Of a stretch of DNA of 31,252 nucleotides, positions 16,109 through 26,924 are shown piece after piece; the stretch's first letter is position 1, and each line of letters opens with the position of its first letter. A program made the translations under genes and the position numbers. The DNA is from JBDSLU01 sp039916225 (GTDB taxonomy: Bacteria; Acidobacteriota; Vicinamibacteria; Vicinamibacterales; Vicinamibacteraceae): assembly GCA_039916225.1 (NCBI GenBank), contig JBDSLU010000106.1, positions 1 to 31,252 on the forward strand, read 5' to 3'. The notes under the pieces are model-generated. The model was not told the DNA's origin and made no database searches. It saw only the letters and a program-made list of their open reading frames with translations.

Positions 16109-19100
16109 CTAGGGACGCCGCCGACGAACCGGTCCCAGGTAGCGATCGAACCAGGGCAGCGCCGCGCCGGCGGCATCCTCGATCGAGAGGGCGTGGCCCG
16201 TTTCGAGGATGACGTGGCGCTTGTCGTCCGGCGCGGTCCCCAAAGCGTCGAACAGCGGCCGCTGTGCGGAGTCGAGCGGCACCCCGAAGTCGTAGCGGCC
16301 GTTGAGCATCATCGTCGGCACGCGGATGCGCGTCGCGTAGTCGATGGTGCGGTTCTCCGGCGTCTCGTCGCCCCAGATGCCGGTGCCTTGCAACACGCTG
16401 ACCTTCAGCCGCGGCTCCAGCGCGGTGAGGATCACGCCGGCGTCGGCGCCGGCGCTGATGCCATAGAAGCCGATGCGGGCCCGGTCGATGTCCGGCCGCG
16501 ATTCGAGATAGTCGAGGCCGCGTCCGAGCTCGCGCGACCAGGCGATGCGCTGCTCTCGACGTGCGTTCTCCCCCAGGGCGTGATCGGAGGCGCGCTCGTA
16601 GGTGCCGTCGTAGATCGGGTACAGCAGCGCCCGGCCGCTGCGCATGACGAACGCGACCTGGCGGAGCGACAGGTCCCGGCCGGCACGAAGCTGGAAGGCG
16701 TCGCCGGCGGGGAAGAAGACGATCGCCTGATACGGCGGCTCGCTCCCGGTAGGCAGGAACAGGTGGGCGCGCAGGCGGCCTTTAGCGCCGGCTCCGTCGA
16801 TCGACACCGTGATGCGAGTCCAGGCCGCGGTGGTCTCGGTGCCTTCGACGACGGCGCTGGGCGGCGTGCGATCGTAGGCGTATTGCTGCCGGACGACCGC
16901 GAACACGTCATCGCCGACCGGCCGCAGCGCCCGGCCGTCGGGCGCCATCTGATCGAGCCGGACCGGGCCGGCGACCACCGCCGACAGCGGGCCGATGTAG
17001 CGCACCAGGCGCAGGCCGAAGGTAGCGGCGCGCTCGAACGGCGAGTGCGCGTCGAGGTGGGCGAAGGTGTAGCGCGGCTCATTCCAGGCTCCTCCCAGCA
17101 GGAGCCCGCGGCTGTCGCCCGCCGCTGTCGAGCACCACTCCTTGACGTTGCCGGCCATGTCCTGGGTGCCGAAGGGGCCGAGGCCGTTGGAAAGGCCGAC
17201 CGCGGTCGGCCCCACGCCGTTGAAATTGCTCACGCCCAGGATGTCGGCGAAGCGCCCCAGCGCCGCCGCCCGGTACCAGTGATGCATCGTCGGCAGGCTC
17301 TTGCCGGCGAAGGTCGCGTAGGCCGAGGCCTCGTGCCAGCTGACGCCGCCGACGGGGAAGTCCGCCTGTCCGTCGGGATACCGTCCGGCCGTCCACGTCG
17401 ACGGTCCCGGCTGTCCGCTCCGATCGCGGAAGCGGTCGATCGCCACCGCCCACGGCAGCTGGCGGCCTCCGTCCATGAACGGCTCGCGCCACAGCTCGGG
17501 CCGGCGATAGCCACCCTGGTCGACGAACACCTGGAACTCGCGGTTGGTGACCTCCAGGCGATCCATCCAGAAGTCGTCGAGGGCCTCGGAGACGCCCAAC
17601 GACGACGAGGCGGGACCGCCGATCACGCGCACCATGCCGCGCGGCACCGTCTCCACGGCGTCCAGCCGATAGCGCTGATGCGGGATCGCGGTGGCGACTT
17701 CGAGCGACGCGAACCCTGGCCTCGACAGCCGCAAGCGGAACTGTCCGCGCGGCAGGCGCACGCCGGCGAGCGGCGTCCGTCCCACCGGGAGCCAGTCGGG
17801 TGTGGCCGCTCGATACGCGGCGATGGCCACGTCGACCTCGGCCGGATCGGTGAGCAACGACTGCGGCATCGACACGTCATCCCACAACCGTTGCAGTGCG
17901 GGATCGTCGGGGGCGGCGGCGAGCGCCCTGCGCGTCAGGAAGAACGCCTCGGCGTAATCGCCATGCTCGAAGAGCCGCTGCGCCTGCGGCGGCACGACGA
18001 CTCGCGCCCAGTGCGCACGGTCGGCGCTCAGCCGCCACTGCCAGATACCGGCCGCTGCGGCCGCGAGCGCGAGCAGCAGACCGATGGACACCGCCGGCCG
18101 GCGCGCCATGCTCCAGAAAGCCGGCAGCGCGGCCGGTTGCCGCGATCGGATGGCGGCGGCGAGCGCCGTGACGAGGTCGGCGGCGGTGGCCAGGCGATCG
18201 GCGGCGGCCTTCTCGAGACAACGGGCGACGAGGTTCGAGACCGCCGGCGGGATGGCGTGATCGAGATCGTCCAGGCGTGACGGCGTGCGGGTGAGGATGG
18301 CGTCCGCGGTCGTGCTCGCCGTGTCCGCCGCGAACGGCCGCGTCCCCGCCAGCATCTCGTGCAGCACCACGCCGAGCGCGAACACGTCGGCCCGCCCGTC
18401 GGTCCGCTCGCCACGCAGTTGTTCGGGCGCCATGTAGCCGACCGTGCCCATGACAGGGGGACGCGACGTCATGTTCAGCGGCGCGGCGGGCGACGCCTCG
18501 CGCCAGGCCGGGTCATGCAGCGTGGCCAGACCGAAGTCGAGGATCTTCACCCGGCCGTCCGCGCCCAGGAAGATGTTCTCCGGCTTCAAGTCGCCATGCA
18601 CGATGCCGCGCGCATGGGCGGCATCCAGCCCGCGCGCAACCTGTACGGCGACGTCGAGGGCGGCGTCGATGGCCAGCGTGCCGCGGATCAGGCGGGCGCG
18701 CAGCGACTGACCTTCGAGGCACTCGGTCACGAGATACGACGCGCCGCGGTGCTCGCCGACGTCGTAGACGGTCAGGACGTTGGTGTGATTGAGGGCACTG
18801 GCGGCGCGGGCCTCGTCCTGCAGCGCGGTGACGCGGTGCTGATCGCGGGCCGGGTGGGGGAGGAGCAGCTTGATGGCCACGTCGCGACCGAGACGTTCGT
18901 CGCGGGCGCGCCACACCTCGCCCATGCCGCCGGCCCCGAGGCGACGCTCGACGACGTAGCACCCGATCCGGTCGCCCGCCCGAATCGTCCATCCCTCGCG
19001 CGAGATCTGCTCCGCGAAGACGTCGAGAGCGGTCGACGACAGGAACGGTCCGGAGCGCTCGCCAGCGGTCAGCAGCGCGGCGACTTCGTCGCGGATGCCG

Positions 19101-19207
19101 TCGGCGGCCTCGGGTGCGGCGGCCAGGAAGGCGGCGCGCTGATCCACTGGCAACCCGACGGCGTCGCCGAAGAGCTGTTCGACGCGGCGCCAGCGTTCAC
19201 TCGGCAT
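16109..19207 (-). CDS. Ser/Thr kinase fused to FGE-like and alpha/beta-hydrolase domains
   Basis: A 1032-residue fusion. Residues ~85-355 are a protein kinase with GAGGMG (91-96), VAIK Lys113, HGDLKPEN with catalytic Asp206 (Gly in place of the usual Arg), DFG at 224-226 and MAPEQ. It is therefore probably active. One membrane helix lies at 373-390. Residues ~470-520 resemble a PEGA unit (GRTPLAGVRLPRGQFRLRL). Residues ~522-738 are a formylglycine-generating-enzyme-like (SUMF1) fold, with DFWMDRLEVTNREF and MAGNVKEWC, but the cysteine pair needed for FGE activity is not evident. Residues ~740-1030 are an alpha/beta hydrolase with triad candidates Ser918 (GISAG), Asp973 and His1005. With one helix, the last two domains should be outside the cytoplasm. 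Its start overlaps the sigma factor gene by 11 bp. Confidence 0.92.
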   Translation of the reverse strand: MPSERWRRVEQLFGDAVGLPVDQRAAFLAAAPEAADGIRDEVAALLTAGERSGPFLSSTALDVFAEQISREGWTIRAGDRIGCYVVERRLGAGGMGEVWRARDERLGRDVAIKLLLPHPARDQHRVTALQDEARAASALNHTNVLTVYDVGEHRGASYLVTECLEGQSLRARLIRGTLAIDAALDVAVQVARGLDAAHARGIVHGDLKPENIFLGADGRVKILDFGLATLHDPAWREASPAAPLNMTSRPPVMGTVGYMAPEQLRGERTDGRADVFALGVVLHEMLAGTRPFAADTASTTADAILTRTPSRLDDLDHAIPPAVSNLVARCLEKAAADRLATAADLVTALAAAIRSRQPAALPAFWSMARRPAVSIGLLLALAAAAAGIWQWRLSADRAHWARVVVPPQAQRLFEHGDYAEAFFLTRRALAAAPDDPALQRLWDDVSMPQSLLTDPAEVDVAIAAYRAATPDWLPVGRTPLAGVRLPRGQFRLRLSRPGFASLEVATAIPHQRYRLDAVETVPRGMVRVIGGPASSSLGVSEALDDFWMDRLEVTNREFQVFVDQGGYRRPELWREPFMDGGRQLPWAVAIDRFRDRSGQPGPSTWTAGRYPDGQADFPVGGVSWHEASAYATFAGKSLPTMHHWYRAAALGRFADILGVSNFNGVGPTAVGLSNGLGPFGTQDMAGNVKEWCSTAAGDSRGLLLGGAWNEPRYTFAHLDAHSPFERAATFGLRLVRYIGPLSAVVAGPVRLDQMAPDGRALRPVGDDVFAVVRQQYAYDRTPPSAVVEGTETTAAWTRITVSIDGAGAKGRLRAHLFLPTGSEPPYQAIVFFPAGDAFQLRAGRDLSLRQVAFVMRSGRALLYPIYDGTYERASDHALGENARREQRIAWSRELGRGLDYLESRPDIDRARIGFYGISAGADAGVILTALEPRLKVSVLQGTGIWGDETPENRTIDYATRIRVPTMMLNGRYDFGVPLDSAQRPLFDALGTAPDDKRHVILETGHALSIEDAAGAALPWFDRYLGPVRRRRP

Positions 19208-19790
19208 CGGTGTCGCTCAGCGTGCGGAACAGCCAGGCTCGGGCGAAGGCCCATTCGGAGGCGACCGTGCGGGCCGAGACGCCCAGGGCCTCGGCCGTTT
19301 CGTCGACGGACAGCCCGCCGAAGAAGCGCAGCTCGACGACCTGCGCCTTACGCGGATCCTCGATCGCCAGCCGATCGAGCGCCATGTCGACGGCGAGCAG
19401 ATCGGTGTCGCGTCCGTGGTCGGCGACATCGACGGTGTCGAGCGGCACCCGGATGGCGTGCGGCCCGCCCCGACGCCCGGCGTCCCGCCGCCGGGCGATG
19501 TCGACCAGGACCCGGCGCATCATCCCGGCCGATACGCCGAAGAAATGCTGCCGGTTCTGCCACTGGATGTCGTCCCAGCCGAGCAGACGCAGGCACAGCT
19601 CGTTGACCAGCCCCGTCGCCTGCAGGCTGACGGTCGCGCGCTCGCCCGCGAGGTAGCGGGCGGCCATCCGGTGCAGCTCGTCGTAGACCAGCGGCAGCAC
19701 GCGCTCGAAGGCGTCGACGTCGCCGCCGCTCCACGCCCGAAGGAGCCCGGTGAGCTCGGCGGGCGCGGCGCCGCGGGGTGGTCCACTCAT
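19197..19790 (-). CDS. ECF sigma factor (PF07638 / TIGR02999 type)
   Basis: A 197-residue RNA polymerase sigma factor. Region 2 is recognisable in VYDELHRMAARYLAGERATVSLQ and ATGLVNELCLRL, followed by QHFFGVSAGMMRRVLVDIARR, which is typical of this subfamily found beside Ser/Thr kinases in Acidobacteriota and Planctomycetota. Region 4 carries the helix-turn-helix LSVDETAEALGVSARTV. No anti-sigma gene is adjacent; instead the stop overlaps the ATG of the kinase fusion by 11 bases, suggesting that the kinase controls this sigma factor, possibly by phosphorylation. That is inference from gene pairing. ATG 19790 was chosen because homology begins there; the frame upstream is not conserved-looking. 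Confidence 0.9.
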   Translation of the reverse strand: MSGPPRGAAPAELTGLLRAWSGGDVDAFERVLPLVYDELHRMAARYLAGERATVSLQATGLVNELCLRLLGWDDIQWQNRQHFFGVSAGMMRRVLVDIARRRDAGRRGGPHAIRVPLDTVDVADHGRDTDLLAVDMALDRLAIEDPRKAQVVELRFFGGLSVDETAEALGVSARTVASEWAFARAWLFRTLSDTDAE

Positions 19791-19806
19791 CCTGACGGTC
19801 CCGGCC

Positions 19807-19837
19807 AGTCTATGGCTCCGGCCACCCGGGGCGCCAA
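19807..19837 (-). promoter_or_regulatory. Weak candidate promoter of the sigma-kinase operon
   Basis: On the minus strand TTGGCG (19832-19837), a 19-bp spacer and TAGACT (19807-19812) lie 16 bp before ATG 19790. The spacer is long. Beyond it, the 270-bp gap up to 20060 holds nothing else that I can assign. Confidence 0.25.
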
Positions 19838-20060
19838 CCGTCGCCACGCGGCCCATCGCCACTGCGGACGCGGCGACGGCGATCGTGTCGACGGCGCTGG
19901 CCCCCACAGTCCTCAAGGCGCGCGACTGCCGGAAACCCTGCAACCGGCCGCGCGGCCCGGGTCACGGGCGCGGGCAGGGATCGGGCCGCTGCAGCTTTCG
20001 GCCCGCGGCAACGCCTTGATCGATGTGGCCGGCTCCCTACCCCGGCCCGCCAGAGGTCCC

Positions 20061-21407
20061 GTGAAGAGACTGCCGCTGCTGTTCGTTGCCTGCCTGCTCC
20101 TGTCGACGACGTTGTTCGTTCGCGCCAGCCCGAGCTCGGGCCCGCCGGCGGGGGCTCCGCCGAAGGCCGACCTGGAGTGCGGCGGCGAACCGTGCGACGC
20201 CGTGCTCCGCGGCCTGCGCGCCTTCCTGGACCGGAAGCTGTCGGGGCTCGCCGCCAACGGGCGGGCGTGCGCCGATTGCCACATGCCGACCGACAGCTTC
20301 CAGCTGTCGCCGAAGAACGCCGAGGCGAGGTTCCAGCTGCTGCAGTGGCGGCGGCGCTGGGACGCCACGGCCGACGATCCGCTGTTCCGCCCGATCGACG
20401 CCGATGATTTTCGCGCCAACGGCGACGACGCGCGAGACTTCAGCAACCTCCGCCAGAACGGCCTGGTGCGCATCACCTTCCCGCTGCCGCCGAACATCCG
20501 GCTGGTCGACCCGGTCACCAGTGCGCCGTCGGACGAGACGTTCGTCGACGTCTGGCGCAGCGTGCCGACCGTCAACGACGTGGCCCTGACCGGACCGGAC
20601 GGCGTCAATCCGTGGCCGCGTGGCCCGAACCCGTCCGGCGGCTACCAGCTCGATGGCCGCTTCCAGACGCTGCAGGAACAGGCGCTCGCGGCCCTGACCG
20701 CGCACGCGCAGGCCGGCCACGCCCCGTCGCCGCAGCTGCTCGACGATCTGGCCTCGTTCCAGCGCATCCTGTTCACCACCCATCGGGTCCGGGCCGTCGC
20801 CGATGCCGTGCGCACGGGAACGGTCCCGCTGCCCGATGCGGACGGGCCGCTCGACCCGCTGGAGCAGGAAGGCAAGGCCGTCTTCGTGCGCGCCTGCGCC
20901 CAGTGCCACGGCGGGCCCGGGCAGTCGACGCCGCAGCCGCCGGTGATCCGCTTCCACGACATCTCGAGCCAGTGTCCGCGGCCGGTGGACACCGTGACGC
21001 CGGCGCGCTTCGCCTACACGCCGTGCGCGCCGCAGCTCGCGCGCAACGCCCGGACCTACGAGATCACCCTGCCGAACGGCACGCGTCTCCGCCGCACCAG
21101 CTCCGATCCGGGTCGGGCGCTCCTGACCGGGTTCGCCGGCGTCGGGCCGGCGCCGCAGGATGACTGGAACAAGTTTGACGTGCCGGGCCTCCGCGGGCTG
21201 CGCAAGACCGCCCCGTACTTCCACAACAACAGCGCGCCGACGCTCGAGGCGGTTCTCGACCACTACGACGAGTTCTTCAAGCGCGCAGTCGCCAACGCTC
21301 CAGCCGGCCCGGGAGCGCCGATCCTGAGCACCGATGGCGTCCACGCCGATCGCCCGCCGACGCCGGAGGAGCGCGCCTCGCTCCTGGCCTACCTGAAGGC
21401 CCTGTAG
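20061..21407 (+). CDS. Dihaem cytochrome c peroxidase / MauG-like protein
   Basis: A 448-residue exported protein. Residues 1-22 are a signal peptide (VKRLPLLFVACLLLSTTLFVRAS). Two haem-c attachment sites are present: CADCH at 70-74 and CAQCH at 279-283. The C-terminal motif GLRKTAPYFHNNSAPTLEAVLDHY is characteristic of the CCP_MauG family. Such proteins reduce hydrogen peroxide with cytochrome electrons or carry out related oxidations in the periplasm. The protein is longer than classic CcpA (about 320-350), with extra sequence between the haems, so the exact activity is open. Start is GTG 20061, with AGAGG at 20052-20056. It converges with the radical SAM gene across a hairpin. Confidence 0.88.
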   Translation: MKRLPLLFVACLLLSTTLFVRASPSSGPPAGAPPKADLECGGEPCDAVLRGLRAFLDRKLSGLAANGRACADCHMPTDSFQLSPKNAEARFQLLQWRRRWDATADDPLFRPIDADDFRANGDDARDFSNLRQNGLVRITFPLPPNIRLVDPVTSAPSDETFVDVWRSVPTVNDVALTGPDGVNPWPRGPNPSGGYQLDGRFQTLQEQALAALTAHAQAGHAPSPQLLDDLASFQRILFTTHRVRAVADAVRTGTVPLPDADGPLDPLEQEGKAVFVRACAQCHGGPGQSTPQPPVIRFHDISSQCPRPVDTVTPARFAYTPCAPQLARNARTYEITLPNGTRLRRTSSDPGRALLTGFAGVGPAPQDDWNKFDVPGLRGLRKTAPYFHNNSAPTLEAVLDHYDEFFKRAVANAPAGPGAPILSTDGVHADRPPTPEERASLLAYLKAL

Positions 21408-21420
21408 CTCGACCTCCGCC

Positions 21421-21446
21421 TCCGCCGCCCGTGATGGGCCGGCGGA
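21421..21446. terminator. Hairpin between convergent genes
   Basis: TCCGCCG-CCC, loop GTGAT, GGG-C-CGGCGGA: a ten-pair stem with one bulged C, lying in the 42-bp gap between two convergent stops. There is no T-tract on either side, so termination here is plausible from position only. Confidence 0.4.
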
Positions 21447-21449
21447 AAG

Positions 21450-22538
21450 CTAGAAGAGATCGAGCTGGCCCTTGCGCCGGAAGGCGTCGACGCGCAGCGG
21501 CGGACCGCTCGACGGGATGCCGGCCCGCGCCCGCGCCGTCTTGAACAGGGTGGCGATCAGTTCGGCGGACGGCCCGGCGCCGGTCATGCGCGAGCCGAAC
21601 TGCGCGTCGTTCAGCTTGCCGCCGCGCACGTCCTGGATCCGGCTGAGGACGTGCGCGCGGCGATCGGGCGCGTGCCGCGTCAGCCACTCGTCGAACAGGC
21701 CCTTCACCGCGAACGGCAGCCGCAGCATCGTGTAGCCGGCGAAGCGCGCGCCGGCCTGGGCGGCGCGGGCGAGGATCGCCGGGATCTCGTGATCGTTCAG
21801 GCCGGGAATGACCGGCGCGATCATCACGCCGGCCGGGACACCGGCCGCGTTCAGCTTCGCCACCGCCTCGAGACGCAGATCGGCTGTCGACGTGCGCGGT
21901 TCGAGGGCGCGTCGCAGATGCTCGTCGAGCGTGGTCACCGACAGCGCGACGTTGGCGCAGCGATCCGACGCGAGATCGGCGAGGACGTCGGCATCGCGCG
22001 CGACGAGCGCGTTCTTGGTGACGATGCCCACCGGGTTGCGGAACTCGGCCAGCACCTCGAGGCACCGCCGGGTCAGACGCAGCGTGCGCTCGACCGGCTG
22101 GTAGCAATCGGTGACGCCGCTCATGGCCAGCACCTTCGGCTCCCACGCCGGCGCCGACAAGGCGGCCCGGAGGAGTTCCGGTGCGTCCTCCTTGACGAAG
22201 ATCCGCGTCTCGAAGTCGAGGCCGGCCGAGAGCCCGAGGAACTCGTGCGTCGGCCGGGCATAGCAGTAGATGCAGCCGTGCTCGCAGCCGCGATAGGGGT
22301 TCAGGCTGGCCGAGAACGGGATGTCCGGGCTGTCGTTGGTCGAGATGACGGTGCGCGAGTGGTCGCGGAAGAACTCGGTGCGGACGGTCCGGTCGCGCCC
22401 ATCGCCGTCGCTGTCGCAGACCGCCTCGGCCTCGTCGTCCGGCTCGATCGCCACGTGCAGGCGATCGAAGCGGTTGGCCGGCTGTGCCGCCGTGCCGCGC
22501 CCCGGCAGTCCCGCTCCAGCCGTGTCTGCCGGCGTCAT
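21450..22538 (-). CDS. PA0069-family radical SAM protein (SplB-like)
   Basis: A 362-residue radical SAM protein. The [4Fe-4S] cluster motif is CEHGCIYC (Cys85, Cys89, Cys92), preceded by FSASLNPYRG and followed by YARPTHEFLGLSAGLDFE, which is the signature of the PA0069/COG1533 group related to spore photoproduct lyase. Members cleave S-adenosylmethionine to form a radical, but their physiological substrate is not known. The C-terminal part has the expected GGKLNDAQFGSRMTG segment. It is presumably cytoplasmic. ATG 22538 is supported by a -10-like TACGAT ending six bases before it and a -35-like TTTGCT. Confidence 0.92.
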   Translation of the reverse strand: MTPADTAGAGLPGRGTAAQPANRFDRLHVAIEPDDEAEAVCDSDGDGRDRTVRTEFFRDHSRTVISTNDSPDIPFSASLNPYRGCEHGCIYCYARPTHEFLGLSAGLDFETRIFVKEDAPELLRAALSAPAWEPKVLAMSGVTDCYQPVERTLRLTRRCLEVLAEFRNPVGIVTKNALVARDADVLADLASDRCANVALSVTTLDEHLRRALEPRTSTADLRLEAVAKLNAAGVPAGVMIAPVIPGLNDHEIPAILARAAQAGARFAGYTMLRLPFAVKGLFDEWLTRHAPDRRAHVLSRIQDVRGGKLNDAQFGSRMTGAGPSAELIATLFKTARARAGIPSSGPPLRVDAFRRKGQLDLF

Positions 22539-22544
22539 CCGGCC

Positions 22545-22574
22545 ATCGTAGAAGGCAGGCGAACAAAAAGCAAA
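22545..22574 (-). promoter_or_regulatory. Promoter of the radical SAM gene, probable leaderless start
   Basis: Minus strand: TTTGCT (22569-22574), 18-bp spacer, TACGAT (22545-22550), six bases, then ATG 22538. This is the best -35/-10 pair among the leaderless-type starts in the window. Confidence 0.5.
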
Positions 22575-22598
22575 TCATGCCGCGATGGCCGCCAGCGG

Positions 22599-22604
22599 TA
22601 GAAT
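22599..22604 (+). promoter_or_regulatory. -10-like box of the CIA30-like gene
   Basis: TAGAAT lies 73 bp before ATG 22678 in the divergent gap, implying a leader of about 65 bases. That leader contains a strong ribosome site, AGGAGGT (22668-22674). Confidence 0.4.
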
Positions 22605-22677
22605 CCGCGCGGCCGCGCTGGTGCCCCCACCGGTGCGGGTGCAAGGAGTACGTCGGGATCGCCTTTCAGGAGGTCGT

Positions 22678-23394
22678 ATGGGATCGCGTCGAATCGCCGC
22701 CCTGGTGGCGGGCCTCGTTCTCGCCATCGGGCACAGTGCCGCCGCGCAACGCTCGGAAGACCCGCCCCCGCCGAAGACGGCCGGCGAGGCCGGGGACAAA
22801 CTGGTCTACGCCGACTTCGAAGGCGGCGACAAAGCCACCACCGTCAGCTCCCGCGGCGGCAGCGTCACCATCACCAGCTACCAGGAGAGCGACCTCCACA
22901 AGACGACCACCAAGGGCATCGCCGGCTCGAACTCGCCCGAACGGGTGCATGTGAAGCCCGACGATCCCAACCACCTGGCTAAGTTCGAGTTCGCCTTCAT
23001 GGCCCCGAACGGCTGGGCCGGTGCCGGGTTCGAGATCAAGGGGCAGGCCGAGGCCGACGGCAAGACGCCGGCCGACGACGTCAGCGCCTTCAAGAAGATC
23101 ACGTTCCAGCTCTACACCAAGGGCGTGGAGACGATCCGCGTCGAGGCGATCAGTCGCGGTCACGGCAGCGATCTGCAGGCCGGCTGGCCGCAGATGACCT
23201 TCAAGGTGCGACCCGGGCTCAACACCTACGAGGTCGCGCTGAAGGCGCTCGTGCAGCCCGGCTGGGTGGACACCAAGATCGATCCCAAGAAGATCCTGCA
23301 GAAGCTGACCGCGCTCGGCATCACCGCCTACTGCGACCAGTGCCGCCCGAGTGAAGGCATGCTCATTCTCGACAACGTGACCTTCGAGAAGTAG
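22678..23394 (+). CDS. Secreted CIA30/CBM11-like beta-sandwich protein
   Basis: A 238-residue exported protein. The signal peptide is residues 1-23 (MGSRRIAALVAGLVLAIGHS, cleaved near AAA-Q). The rest looks like the galactose-binding jelly-roll shared by CIA30 and CBM11: it opens with LVYADFEGGDKATTV, has alternating strands such as KKITFQLYTKGVETIRVEAI, and closes with MLILDNVTFEK, the usual end of this fold. Function is likely binding of a carbohydrate or protein partner outside the cell; there is no catalytic domain. ATG 22678 has a strong AGGAGGT three bases upstream. The gene stands alone, divergent from the radical SAM gene. Confidence 0.7.
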   Translation: MGSRRIAALVAGLVLAIGHSAAAQRSEDPPPPKTAGEAGDKLVYADFEGGDKATTVSSRGGSVTITSYQESDLHKTTTKGIAGSNSPERVHVKPDDPNHLAKFEFAFMAPNGWAGAGFEIKGQAEADGKTPADDVSAFKKITFQLYTKGVETIRVEAISRGHGSDLQAGWPQMTFKVRPGLNTYEVALKALVQPGWVDTKIDPKKILQKLTALGITAYCDQCRPSEGMLILDNVTFEK

Positions 23395-23426
23395 CCGCGC
23401 TGTGGGTGTGGGCGCCCACCGCGCGG
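23395..23426. terminator. Hairpin between convergent genes
   Basis: CCGCGC-T-GTGGG, an eight-base loop, CCCAC-C-GCGCGG: an eleven-pair stem with one mismatch, in the 43-bp gap between the convergent stops at 23394 and 23438. An alternative fold uses the perfect palindrome GTGGGCGCCCAC (23408-23419). No T-tract follows. Confidence 0.35.
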
Positions 23427-23437
23427 CCCAGGGACGC

Positions 23438-23764
23438 TCAGCGGCCGCTGACGTCGTAGACCACGACCTTGGCCCAGAGCGGCGAGAAGCGCGCGATGAA
23501 GGCCTGGTGCAGCGGATGCGACTGGTAGGTGTTCTGATCCGCGATGCTGTCGAAGAAGATCAGCTCGGACACGCTGTAGCTGCCATCGACGACCGGCCGC
23601 GGCTCGACGTCGGCCGGGATACCGACGTGTAGCGCGCGCACGGTCGGGATCGCGGCGAGACCGCGGACGCCGTCGATCAGGGCGTCGCGGTCGGCGATCG
23701 AGTCGGGGTTCTTGAGCCAGAAGAACACGTGGTGGGCGAGCTGGGCACCGAGAGAGGCAGTCAT
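23438..23764 (-). CDS. Dabb (stress-responsive A/B barrel) domain protein
   Basis: A 108-residue single-domain protein of the Dabb family (PF07876), dimeric ferredoxin-like barrels. Typical features are the opening HHVFFWLKNPDS, the central VRALHVGIPADVEPRPVVD with SYSVSELIFFDSIADQNTY, and the closing HPLHQAFIARFSPLW followed by a VVVYDV strand. Bacterial members have no uniform function; some are cyclases or small-molecule-binding proteins. It is cytoplasmic and stands alone. On the minus strand TATGCT (23776-23781) lies 11 bases before ATG 23764 and is a possible -10. Confidence 0.88.
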   Translation of the reverse strand: MTASLGAQLAHHVFFWLKNPDSIADRDALIDGVRGLAAIPTVRALHVGIPADVEPRPVVDGSYSVSELIFFDSIADQNTYQSHPLHQAFIARFSPLWAKVVVYDVSGR

Positions 23765-23847
23765 CTGTGGCGCACAGCATAGCGCAGGGACGCTCGGAGG
23801 TCAGACCAATCCAGGCCGCGTCTCTCGCACGCCCGAACCCGACGTGA

Positions 23848-24174
23848 CGACGCATCCTCGCCCTGCTGATCGGTCTCGGCTTCGGCGTGGCGATCGCGCT
23901 CTACGTCATCGCCTCGCGCGACCTGGTCTCGGCGATCACCGGGCGGCCGCCCGGCCCGATGTTCAACGGCGTCGGCTCGCTGACGTCGATGCGCTGGGTC
24001 GTCGCCAACCTTCTCGGCAGCGTCTCGAACGCGCTGCTGAACGGCGTCATCCTGTCGATGCTCTACGTGCCGCCGACGTGGCTGGTTGGCGGCGGCCTGA
24101 CCGCCCTGGCCCTGTTCGCGTTCGTGCAGTCTCGGGCCGGCGCGCCGCTGTTCGGCCGGCTGCTCGAGGACTGA
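23848..24174 (+). pseudogene. Relic of a kinase C-terminal membrane domain
   Basis: After a TGA at 23845 the frame reads RRILALLIGLGFGVAIALY and continues to FVQSRAGAPLFGRLLED-stop. This matches the tail of the intact kinase downstream: LIGTAFGVAGAIY, GASLLAGVSNAMFNTLLLTLLYV and PTWVIGAAVVGL followed by FLNSRAGAPTFGRLLEE. Between SMLYV and PPTWLVG about 80-100 codons of the intact version are missing, joined in frame. No ATG or ribosome site precedes it; the first in-frame initiation-type codon is a CTG or the GTG at 23887, inside the first helix. I read it as a remnant of a former neighbouring kinase or of a tandem duplication. A real 95-residue membrane protein from GTG 23887 is possible but less likely. 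Confidence 0.7.
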
Positions 24175-24211
24175 TGCGAGCCCCGCGCGCCTGCCACCGG
24201 CCCGGGGCAAG

Positions 24212-24217
24212 TAAGAT
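24212..24217 (+). promoter_or_regulatory. -10-like box of the kinase gene, probable leaderless start
   Basis: TAAGAT, then six bases (GCGCTG), then ATG 24224, the same spacing as at three other genes here. No clear -35 is seen. Confidence 0.4.
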
Positions 24218-24223
24218 GCGCTG

Positions 24224-26923
<2,700 letters not shown>

Positions 26924-26924
26924 C

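Noticed and set aside
16101..16109. Terminator between chrA and the convergent kinase gene
   Set aside because: Only seven bases separate the stops and no hairpin was seen in them.
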